Origin: Cladorrhinum sp. PSN259
Taxonomy: Eukaryota > Ascomycota > Sordariomycetes > Sordariales > Podosporaceae
Reading direction: 5' to 3'
NCBI GenBank assembly: GCA_033725935.1
Contig: MU867077.1
Location: 1-64,000 of the forward strand
DNA length: 64,000 nt
Shown here: in pieces, positions 24,920 through 35,155 of the stretch
Layout: every line of letters starts with the position of its first letter
Numbering within the stretch: position 1 is the first letter of the stretch
Program-made: the position numbers and the translations under genes
The notes under the pieces: generated by a model
Told to the model about the DNA's origin: nothing
Databases searched by the model: none
The model's input: only the letters and a program-made list of their open reading frames with translations

Positions 24920-24976
24920 CTTTTTTCTTCTTTTTTTTTCTTTTTTTTCTTCTTTTTTTTTCTTTTTTTTCTTCTC
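24920..24976. repeat. T-rich polypyrimidine tract upstream of the SET gene
   Basis: Blocks of 6-9 T separated by single C or CTTC make an almost pure pyrimidine strand of nearly 60 bases. Such tracts are common in fungal promoters and leaders, and no more specific role is visible. Confidence 0.8.
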
Positions 24977-26050
24977 CCGAGGCAGGCAGGCCTCTAAATA
25001 TGGGTTGATTATTCGACTTTTCGGCCGCGACTGCCGTGCTGTGAAGTCGGTGTCCTGGGAGGGTCCAAACTTGATCTTCCGGCAGGTACCTGTCAAAAAA
25101 TATGCATGAGATGCAGTTGCGGCTTCCCACTCTTTTGCGAATAGAGGCCCGCTTGAGGTGAGTGAACCGGGGGGATGCTGGCTTCGGTCGGGTCAACTGC
25201 CCTAAGGTTCGAACGCATTCCACCCCTCCGTTCCCGTTGGTCGAGTGTTTGGAAAGCCAAAAGCCAAAAGTCACCACCGCCAAGATCTAAAAGAAGATAC
25301 GCGAGCAGCCTGGAGGGTCTCCCACTGGTTTTTTTTTTTGTTTGCATGTAGGAGGTCTGTACGGATGGATACCTGCCTTTCCATGTAATGTAGGTATTGT
25401 ACATTACTTTACATTGCCTCCGGCACACGCGACCATTGGATGTCACTGGCTGTTGGGTGTCTGCAGGCCTTGCATACCACTCACCACGGCTTGGTTTCTG
25501 GGGGTTCTGGGTATGGGGAGAGGATTGTGTTCAGGTCGGGTCGCCGTTCCAAATGCTCCGGGACCTCAGCTTTCGTTGGCTAGACCGCTTAAGGCAAACC
25601 TACAGTAGTTGCCCACAAATGCCCAGCCGATGTGCCAACCGCCTCGTTGCTGTCGTCATCGTCGCACCTTTTCTGAACCACTCGGTCCACTGGATCACTG
25701 AGAAATCGAGAACCCCATCTCCCCATGCACGTTCGTGGTCCTGGATTTCATAACAGCGGCCGGGGTGGAGAGGTACCCGAGCCGTTCATTACCTTTCCTT
25801 ACATTACACTACCTTACCCCGTCCTGGACGACCTGAGTAGTAAAAGAAGAGCCCGGGAAAGATTGCTGTTTGAGAGAAATTTCTGGAAAATGCCGGCAGT
25901 TGGCATCTTGACATTATAAATCGAGGTCACAAACAGTCAACCTTAAAAAACAGCAATTGTTCATTTCTGCCGTAAATCCGACTTCAAACTTCTGTTTTTG
26001 TCGAGACCCTGGCCCCGCCGGCCTAGTCCCACTGTGTCCACTAGTGTAAA

Positions 26051-26077
26051 ACAGGGTTCACAGGGTTCACAGGGTTC
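26051..26077. repeat. ACAGGGTTC nonamer, three copies
   Basis: Three perfect direct copies of ACAGGGTTC in intergenic DNA. They create a spurious Cys-Glu-Pro repeat frame on the minus strand. Confidence 0.85.
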
Positions 26078-26833
26078 ACACACACCAAATACCCGGCGGG
26101 CTCGGGTAGTCTGGAAATTCAGGGTCCTGCCCCAAACGATGGCTTGCATATCGCTATAGCAGCTGGCCAGTGACAGGCCGCGTCGGATCCTTAGCACTAC
26201 GTCATGCCTAGACCGTCATTCCCAACTGCCAAGTTACACTCCTGCAACAACCTTGAGCATGCAATGATGATGAGCCAAGGTAAAGGAGGAGCAGCATGCA
26301 CTATGGTATACAAGCGGTCTGGTGATTGCGGCGACAAGGACCTGCATCCCGGATGCCAGACTGTCTGATCTTGTCCCTATCGGAAACCTTCCTAGCCTTT
26401 TCGCGTTGTCGGTGGATGTCTAGTGTACGCGTTCCGTTCCTCTTATTTTTTTTTTTTTTGCCTCTTTCTTGCAAAACGCTTTGTGTCTTTTCTTTTTTCT
26501 CCAGAATCGGCAGGCGTCACTGGCAGCAAGAGTTACAATGCAGTGTACGGTGGTGTACATATGCCCGGCAAAAGGCTGTCTGCTGTCCTCATCTTGTGTT
26601 ACCCACCCCTCTTAGGCACTCCCGCAGCCCGCGTCCCGTGTCAGACACACATACCACAGCACATCTCCCCCTCATAGCCACCCTCCATAGTTACACAGGG
26701 CACTGAATGATTGTCAAAGATCTATTGGTTGTCCTCCCTAGTTTAACCACGAAATATGCTCAAGAAATTCGTCTAGTCCAATAACCCCACGTCCCGCATC
26801 TAAGACTCTATGGGTATCCCATCTTCTTCCCAT

Positions 26834-27920
26834 CTATTTCGTCGCAGCAAGGTCGCTCAGCTTATCAACATAGTATGCCGGTACTGCAACTGCATCGGCT
26901 GCCTCCCAATCCTCCTTCTTGCTTACGCCCGTTAGGACGGCCAGCGTCCCTCCCAGCTTCCCCTCCACCCCGAACTTGATATCCGTGTCAAGGCGGTCTC
27001 CAATCATGCATGTGCGCTCACGGTTCAGTTGGAACTTGCCCTCAACAGCATCCATCATGGCCTGGCTCGGCTTTCCTAGCGCCACCGGCTTCTGGCCAGT
27101 AGAGTAAATCAGGGGCATGCTGATGGACCCCGCTCCGGGGAAGAATCCGTGGCTCATTGGAAAGGTCGAGTCCACGTTGGTCGCCAAGAAGACGGCGCCT
27201 CGCCTCAGGTACTGGAGAGCATGCGATAGCTTGAGGTAGTTGAAGTGGAAGTCAAGGCCAGCAAGCACGCAACCAACTTCGGGGTCCAGCAGGGATCCAT
27301 CGGCGAGCCCCTTGAAGTCCTCGGGCGTAATGTCCCTGCGGAAGGCCGGGTCGGTACCGCCAATGAAGGGAATGTTTTCGCTCTTTAGTTCTTGCTCGAT
27401 GCCAGCCTCGCCAACGACAAATACCTTGTTCTTGGGGGCTTCTAGCTTGAGGATCCTCGCGATGTAGATCGAAGCGGAATACGCAGACCCAAAAATCTCT
27501 TCGACATCAGATGGGATGCCCAGGCCCGTGAACTTTTTGAGGTACTCTTGCCGAGACTTGGTTGAGTTATTGGTCACAAAGACGGTCCTCTTGCCTGCGA
27601 AGGGTGTTTAACATGTGGCAGTCATGTGCTTCGCATAGAGTATTACTGACCTCTTGATCTCAGGAGTTCGAGTGTCTCGACGACACCCTCGTAGACATGA
27701 TCGCCTGACCAGATAACCCCTTCCCAGGAGAGTCAACTTGATGGCCCGACATGGAATATTCTCGAATCACATACCGTCGCAATCTAGCAAAAACACCTGA
27801 TACTAGTGAGCGACTATACCAAAAAGATCAAAAGTGAAGGGAGAAGTCACGCACATCAAAACGGTCGATAAATTCATTGATGCCGGCAACATCGCCGGTG
27901 AGGTATTTTGGATTGGCCAT
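26834..27920 (-). CDS. PHO13: PHO13-type HAD phosphatase (4-nitrophenylphosphatase/phosphoglycolate phosphatase), 305 aa
   Basis: A HAD-superfamily phosphatase of the PHO13/PGP family, which removes toxic side products such as phosphoglycolate and related metabolites in the cytosol. I join exons 27855-27920, 27775-27796 (22 nt), 27651-27719 and 26834-27594; introns are 55-58 bp. Motif I is FLLDCDGVIW (catalytic D27 and D29). Motif II is VTNNST (59-64). The motif III lysine is in ALGKPSQAMMDAV and motif IV is GDRLDTDIKFG. The C2-type cap lies between motifs II and III. The length matches the family. The tiny second exon encodes the catalytic motif, so skipping it would destroy activity. The start is the ATG at 27918-27920 (MANPKYLTGD). 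Confidence 0.92.
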
Positions 27921-29666
27921 GCTCAAGACTACAAAACTATTAATTAAAACGATCGACAGTGTTGTTTACTTGTAAGTTACAATATCCGCAAACCGGTAAT
28001 GTGTGCTGTTGCGGTAAATGGCTACAAAAATCGCCCAAAAGTCGTGATGTATGTGGTTGTTGACAGCTTGTTTGATGTTGAAGCCGGCTCTTCCGCACTT
28101 GCTCCTCCTCGGCTGAACTAACTGGCTGCTGTGGCGCTGCTCACTGTGCCTTCCATTCTTGCAGTTACGGGCGTAACAACAAACGATTGGCTCACCCAAC
28201 AACAAAGCCCCTCATTCATTTCGAGATTCACTTTTCAACCCTCACTCAAAAAATCCCGAAAGCGTATTTCCGGACAATCTTTCTCCAGGATCGTCCCCCA
28301 TAGATCAACGCCCTGTGAGGCTCTGCCCCACCTGAGACTCAAAAATCAGGCCACAATGACCACCAAAACTGGGATCCAGGAACACATCCATCTGGGCTGT
28401 CTCCCAAGAAACCAAAAAAAGAGCTTCTGATCTTGGGAGACTCCACTCTAGACTTCCGAGAGATCCAAGAAGGTGATCCCTATGACGCAATAGCCATTTT
28501 TTTTCCAACTCTCTCCAAAGCAACCCTGGAATGTTCACACGACCCATTACAGCTGTGAGAGTACCCCTCCCCTCTAATTACCCCGCACGCCTAAAACCGC
28601 ATTCTCCAAACTGCTTTGGGCGAGAATCTCTACACTAGTGTACACGTGTAAACCGATAAAGCCCGCCCCCTTGTTTCCTCTTCTCTTTCTTATTCCCAGG
28701 GCCTGGACTTCCACCGCGGAGTTACCTAACACCCTAATCTGAGAAATTTGGTGGGTGGAATCATGACGTCACCAGCCTCACAGACTAAAGTGCCAGAGGT
28801 GACATCGTTTTTTTGAGAGCACAGCCATGGCTTTCGAACACTTGCCGTATGATGGCATTGGGGCTGGCGAAGAAAAACATTCGACCAGGATGATTCGTTT
28901 TGGAGAGACGGACGTGGATGCATCCGAACTACTGGGGCTGGCTGGCCAGGACTTACTGTGGCTGTGGCTGGGTAGGCTGAGGCGCCCAGAACACATGCTC
29001 CTCCCATAGAGTGTTCATGTGATAATGTGTTTGATTGTTACGAGGCTTTGTGTGCTGTATGATCATCACTGCCGTCCCATTGAATGCAGGTAATCTTGGA
29101 GGGTTGAGATGTGATCGACATGCCTGCTCGGTGGACAGATCCGGGGGCAAGGTACGCGCGTAAGCTTTCTCTGCTGATCTCTGTCAAAAACGGCGTCCGG
29201 CCGTTTGGGTGATGAGAGAGGGGGAATGCATGGGATCTTGCCGAGAGGAAGAGGTGAGATGGCAGGCTGAGATCTATTGAGTTGCATTGTTGATGGGTGC
29301 CAAGAGGCTGTCATTGGGAGTCTAGAACGACCCCTTACAACATCATTCAAACTTTTACGAGGTTTTGACGGCTGCAATACTGCTTTAATGATCACTCAAA
29401 GAGATATTATCGTGATGATAAGGTTCTCTCTGGACCATAGAGAACAATGTCTGTCGGTGAGAATTGCAAGAACTAAAATGGAATAGTGCCGGACTTCCTG
29501 ATGTACATGTATCTTTTCTAGTAGTTTCTATGGCAGGGGTACTTTCTCCCCCGATATCCCTCGATGCTCCTCCGCTCTGGTGACACTATTCCCAACATCA
29601 TCTCGGCCATCTCGAATAACTAACATTCCGTAAACATATCTGTATACACAAAGACTTGTTACCAAG
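27921..29666. other. Intergenic region between PHO13-like and HTH genes
   Basis: The two flanking genes diverge, so both promoters lie here. Short frames occur, including a 28335-28557 plus-strand stretch open without an ATG, but none has a recognisable domain. No RNA gene is seen. Confidence 0.5.
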
Positions 29667-30429
29667 ATGAAAATTGACAGTCTCCTAAATCACGACAACA
29701 CTCATGATACTCCATCCGCAGAACGGTTCTACCGTCTCCAGCTGCAACATATCCCCTCTCCACCTCTATTAAGCGGGGAAGAACCCGAACTGAGCCGCGA
29801 TGACAAGGTCGGTCTCTTTCTCTCCCTAGCCTCTCTCCTAGCTAGTTCTTTGTGCGTCCTTCTAACTCCCCGTATAGATCACCATCCGCACCCTCCAAAA
29901 CCGCCTAAACTGGCCTCCCGAAACCATAGCCCAAAACACGGGCCACACTCTCACCCGAGTAATCGAAGCATGTAAACCATCTCCTCCGCCCAGGCCTTCG
30001 CCATCGCCGTCTTCTCTCCCACCAAGAAGGAGAACAGAATTCTACCCGGAGGAAATCTGCACCGTCTCGTCATGCCTTACCTCGGACCCCATATCCCGCA
30101 AATTCCCATGGTGCGATCTCCGATACTACATCGGCGGTGGGCTCGATAGCTGGGACAAGAACGACTTTGTCAAAGCGATGAGGAAGGCCGGGTTCACGAG
30201 ACGGAGCATAAAACCGACTGAAATTCGTGGGGATTCGAGTCGGAATAGTGAGGAGCTCAAGAAGGTTGTGGCGAAGTACGCGGCTAAGAGGAAGAATGGA
30301 GCGGTTCAGATGACTTTTCACAGGGATGAATTGAGGCAGATGGGACTGAATGAGGTCGCGCCCAGGAGGGGAGGGGCGGTTTGGGTTATCATGCATGAGA
30401 GTGAAGATTGGGATGATGTTTGGTTTTGA
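29667..30429 (+). CDS. Spliced helix-turn-helix protein, possibly transposase-derived, 230 aa
   Basis: Exons 29667-29807 and 29878-30429 join across a 70-bp intron (donor GTCGGT, branch-like TCTAAC, acceptor TATAG) to give one 230-residue frame. Residues 43-79 read SRDDKITIRTLQNRLNWPPE followed by TIAQNTGHTLTRVIEAC. This resembles the HTH found at the N-terminus of fungal Tc1/mariner-like transposases (pattern DDR.xIxTL...W....IA......T...V..AC). After a Pro/Arg/Ser linker come EEICTVSSCLTSDPISRKFPW and GFTRRSIKP, which match the second DNA-binding half of that layout. No DDE catalytic core follows and I see no terminal inverted repeats. It may be a domesticated DNA-binding remnant or an old fragment that is still open. 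The remaining C-terminus (KKVVAKYAAKRK..., ending EDWDDVWF) is unrecognised. Confidence 0.6.
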
Positions 30430-31325
30430 CCCATCCGGGGATGATGGGGTTGTGTAAAACTTATGAGGTGTGGAAGAAGAGGTAGAGCGGGAAATGGTTG
30501 GTGAGGATGTGGATTGCTTGCATTTCTTTGACTCGGAGTTTTCAGACAATGCTTGTGAAGAGCACTGCAGCAAGTCTGCCGCCTGGTCACGGGTGGGTTT
30601 GTATGTACCAAGTTCACAAAGCTTGAAAGGGGTGAAATGTGTAGTGAAAAAAAAAATACGAGAGACTGACAAGCAAACTGTTACAGCTGCCATCTTAACC
30701 GGCACGCGTACATAAAAGCATGCCTGTAGCAGACGTACTTTAGGGATTGTAGCTTCGAGGCTTGGAATTCCATCAAACCGAGCAAGGTAGTATAATCTGC
30801 GTTATGGCAACTTACAAGTTCCATGTTCTTGGAAAGACTTTGAGTGGAAACATGAACCAGAGAATAGCAATATACGAATGCAAAGAGAAGAACAACAACA
30901 TGATGAATACGCCTTTGCTGCTCAGGAACTCTGTATCGTAGCTCGGAATTCAGCCTTCGACTTGATCCTTTGTCTTTCAGTTATTGGGTAGGGTGCAAGT
31001 GGTGCCATCGACACAAGAAAGCAGCGTGTAGTGATAGATTATAGCGTGCCAGCTCGCGATCAAACGTGTCGGGCCCTTTGCTTGCTCATTAATCGCCACA
31101 GAAGGGGTTATATAGGTGAATAACAACCCATTACTCCTGGAAAGTCGCCAGATATTATTGTTGATAGCTAATGAATAGAGTACGGCTCCCCCTTTGAACG
31201 GCTGTGAGCTGTTTCTTGCTCTCTATATTTGGAACAAACACTCCAAGTGCTCGCCCCAACTCTCGAATCAACAAATTTTCAAAAGGGGGAACAATATACC
31301 ATGGGCGCAATTATAAAGCCTGACC
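30430..31325. other. Intergenic, AT-rich
   Basis: The first part has overlapping low-complexity frames antisense to the HTH gene's 3' flank. The rest (30720-31325) is AT-rich, with no frame above 60 codons of interest. Confidence 0.5.
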
Positions 31326-31805
31326 ATGCAATACATAGAAGACTTGAGATTCTCCGAGAATGAAGCTACAGAACCCAAGAGCCACAAGGATATAACTCAA
31401 GAACTTAACGACAAGACTATAGAGATCAAAACAACAAATACTTCTGGTTCCCTCTCCTTCTTAGAAGAAAGTAGCCAGAAACCCAATCACACTCGTCTGC
31501 TTCGCAAGCGTAACATTCCTAAACTGTTCCCTCTAGCTCACATCATACAAATCCTCTCCATCGTGATCATTATACCTATCCCTCTCATTCATGCTCTCCG
31601 CATTCGTCTATAGGAAATCCCGATATGGTCTTCCCTCAGATTCTCACAAAACATCAACCTACTCCCTCAAATTATACGCAAACATCCCCTTACAGACCTG
31701 CTGATCGTTATTACGGCTATCCTCCCTCTCACATGGGCCCTCCAGTATCCCATTCGGTGCTGGCGTAGGCGAATTGATAACCGCGTCCGCAATAGATCTC
31801 GCTGA
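31326..31805 (+). pseudogene. Possible two-membrane-segment ORF interrupted by an in-frame TAG
   Basis: An ATG at 31326 opens a 95-codon frame with a polar N-terminus and a hydrophobic stretch (HIIQILSIVIIIPIPLIHAL), ending at TAG 31611-31613. The same frame then stays open for another 63 codons to TGA 31803-31805. That part holds a second hydrophobic stretch (LLIVITAILPLTWAL) and a basic end (CWRRRIDNRVRNRSR). The TAG is preceded by TA, so it could equally be an acceptor: GTGATC (31563) to TATAG (31613) is 51 nt and frame-neutral. It could be a spliced membrane protein, a broken gene or chance. I recognise no family. Confidence 0.25.
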
Positions 31806-34800
31806 GTCGATGTAGCTTTTACTTCCTGTGCCTTTGTACGATTCTTTTTTTTTGGCTCTGCAGTCTTATCTAGTTTTAACGACCGCCAAAATGGAGATGA
31901 TTAGGCCCAGGTTATACGCAACTTCTTCCTACGTGAAAAGAGGAAACAAAAAAAATGTTTAGGTCCGACCAGAACAAAAGAGAAATGGAAAAAAGAAGGG
32001 AAAAAAAGAAAGAAGAGAAGAAAACTTACCAACTAATCCACCCAAAACAACACACTGATTATAACGTTCAAACCCCCCTCCCACCATTATTCCAACACCA
32101 CTGTTTACCTTCCCCCCCATTCCCAGCCAACTCATCATTTTTCTTCTTCATTAGTCATCCCGCTCCCCCGAAAAACCAACTGCCAAGCTACTTTCGCTCT
32201 ATCCAGATACACCACCACTTCCTCCTCCTCCTCCTCCCGTCCGTATAATTAATAAATCCCCGCAGCGAGTTTGATGTATGTATGTACGCCTCATTAGCTA
32301 TTGTGTTCTTGTTTGGTACGTCTTTTGCACGATATCAACCTACACCTCCCTCCTCCCGCGGCATTTCTTTATCAGTCCATAAAGAGTTGTATATATTCTT
32401 ACATCCTTTTTTTCGCTATATCCAGGTACCTATTTGTTATAAGTCAAGTCGGAGAGAACAAGTAAAAGGTTAAAGCCCACCAGCGCCGTATCGTTCCGTC
32501 GAGTCCGCGCGGAAGGAGACCGTTACCTTGGGGATAACTACCTAGGGTAAAGGGGGGCGCTTTGGGCTTCTATATGAAGGCTGTAGTGAGGGACAAGAGG
32601 TATGAATAAGAAGAATAAGAAGAGGAGGAGGATGAGGTTTTGTAGTAAGGGCGGGAAAATAGAGGAAGGAGAAACACGGAATAAGTAAGATAGGATTGTG
32701 GTTAGGCAGCTTGCCGAGAGCTACTAGGCTACTGAGGGGTCCCAAGTTGCTGCGGAGGGGGAGTAGAAGTGGTGATTTAGGGAGATGATTTCGTTGTGAG
32801 AGAGGGTGAGGAAGAACTTAGTCTGGCTCGGTCGTGGTGGAACAGGAGACATTACGTCTTTTGAATTGGTGGGTAACCAATGGCAGAGACAAGTGAGGAG
32901 GAGGAAGAGAAGGTTAGATATGATGTGAGAGTGAGGAGGATGAATTTGGGACTCTTTTTTTTATAAATATTTTTTATGCTACCTACTGAGTAAGGCAGGT
33001 GAGGGGGACGATGAGTATTCTTGAGAATTCATGTAAATCCCAGCCTTCTGTATGGCTCCGTCCTGGCTCCAACATCGCATCAAATCTGCCATACTTCAGA
33101 TGCGGTGACCTTCTCTACAATGGCAAACAGTGATTTTGTGAAACCGCGTTTCCCAGTCATTTAATAACGATATTAAGGTTTAGCGAGGAATATGTCACAT
33201 TCGACATGTGTCTGTGTGCGCATTTGCAACATCTCGTACACTGTTCGTATGACCTATCGACCATGTGGCCGTGGAGTTTACCTTGGATGGGTTGGGAGCT
33301 CAAACTCCACGGTGTAAGACAAAAGGGGTCTAGGGAAAACTGTCAGTCAGTCAAATCCCCGACGCTTAGAACAGTCAGCAAGCACGGGAATTGGATATCG
33401 ATATTTGATTTATAAGACTAACTGAGAATTTTTTTCTCCCCAAAAAAGGGGGAAGATGACCTTGTCCGTGCCCTCACAAAAATATAGTGTTTCGTTCACA
33501 TTTACGTCACACAAGCGCTTCACAACTGGGGTTACACTGTCTAAACTTACACAACGGTCAAATGCTGGGCTTAATGTTGGGTGGCGGCTCAGTCTGTGAG
33601 GTCCCAAAAAATGATCCTCGGTCACCAACGTAGCAATCAAGAGCAAGCTCAAAAAAAAATAAAAAATAGGGGGAGTTTAATCTCGGTGATTAGAACATCT
33701 CCCACCAACCAGCTCTTACTAACTATATCCATACCAACAACTTTTTCCTGCTTCGAGGCTATATGATCCGCTGGATAACGGTGGATCGATCGCCCCGGAC
33801 TTTTGATGAACACCGAACCGGTCGTCCCAGTCCGGCGTCTGCATAATCCGGTGGCTTTGAAAGACAGAGGAAAAGTGGTTCGATCAAAGCGACTTCCCGT
33901 ACATTCCGATATTCGAAGGCGGCACAGAAGAATCTAATCTCTGCGCCTAGCCAGGCACCGCACATGCAAGTCGGATGCAATACCACCCCGGTCTTTCTTG
34001 GCGTATTCATGGAATCGTGTCCGGTACTTGCCTGTCTTCTTGGTCCTCACATCTCACATCTGGGAATCTCGTGCCCCAGTCATTGCGTTGTCTCATGAGA
34101 TGGGATGCATCATGTTGGTGGAAGCAGATGAAATCGGGTCTCCCCGGTGGAACGACCTCGGAATGTTGAATGAACTTCTGGGGATTCCCGAAAACGAACG
34201 CCTTTTCCGCGTTACAGAATTGGCGTCGTTGGACGGACCCTGTCACATTCGTGGCTTCGGGAGCCAAAAGCGCCAAAAATGCACTGACAGCACCCACCCG
34301 ATTCTCGATTCTCGATTGTCTTTGCGCGATTGCCGCTATCCAATTCCATCTTGATCTTGTTCCCCAAGACAGACGTACGTCATGTCGTCTAATGAGCTGG
34401 CCGACAGGAAGCAAGCACACGGCATGAATCAACAGAATGGATTCCCACGATGCCTCTTGTCATTCAGCCAAACAGACCGGTCCCGGCTCCCCGATTCTGC
34501 TAAAAATCAAGAATACAGAAAAACAATGAATTCCGTCAGCCCGTTTCGCTTTCCCCCGTCCCTCCCCGTTACCTTCCTGTGGCGAGTCATCACAGGCCGC
34601 CATTCCTTGACCAATTGAATTCAACTGTTCGCCTAGGAATTGTTGGATTTGGCTCCCCCTGTCATTAAAATGTCGTCTTGGCTCGCCTTGGTTAAAGAGT
34701 GTTTCAGCCGGCCAAGGACAGGGGATCCACGACGATCATCTTTTGCAGCACCTTGTAATTTGAGCCCTGCAAGGTAAGACTGGGACCTGTTTGGGAGAGT

Positions 34801-35155
34801 GGGATGTGAGAAAGAAAGTGGGTTGGGTTGCCTGTTGCATCACCGCAGGAAAAGAGAAAAAAATCTCTGTACAACCTTTATCCTGTACCTTTTTTCCTGG
34901 GCCGCATACCAAGGGGTCACCTTGAGGAACCAAACGACTGGACACGCTCAGAATCAGTCCGCGACGACGCATGGTGAATAACCTAGAAGAGGCCGGGATA
35001 TCATCAACGAGCGGGTCTATGTGCGACACCATATGCGGGTCACCCGACATTTGTCTGAGTGCAAAGTGAAAAAGATCCCGAAGGTCTCTCATTAAGCCGG
35101 ACGAAAAAGGAACCAACCGTGAGATAATACCTAATCCAACACGCCCGATGACAAT
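31806..35155. other. Gene-poor stretch upstream of the proline-rich protein gene
   Basis: This holds purine- and pyrimidine-biased tracts (31960-32230 and 32560-32960), AT-rich segments and many overlapping short frames. No domain, RNA gene or repeat family is visible. The right end must contain the promoter of the 35156 gene. Confidence 0.5.

Larger units (their letters stand above)
24641..26833. other. Intergenic region upstream of the SET gene
   Basis: This contains the SET-gene promoter, with a long polypyrimidine tract on the plus strand at 24920-24976 (TTTTTTTTC-type units, oligopurine on the gene's own strand). Further right is the 3' flank of the PHO13-like gene. Three copies of ACAGGGTTC lie at 26051-26077. 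No gene is supported. Confidence 0.55.

Noticed and set aside
28335..28557. Open plus-strand stretch including KKELLILGDSTLDFREIQ
   Set aside because: No ATG, no convincing splice partner and no recognised domain; probably chance.
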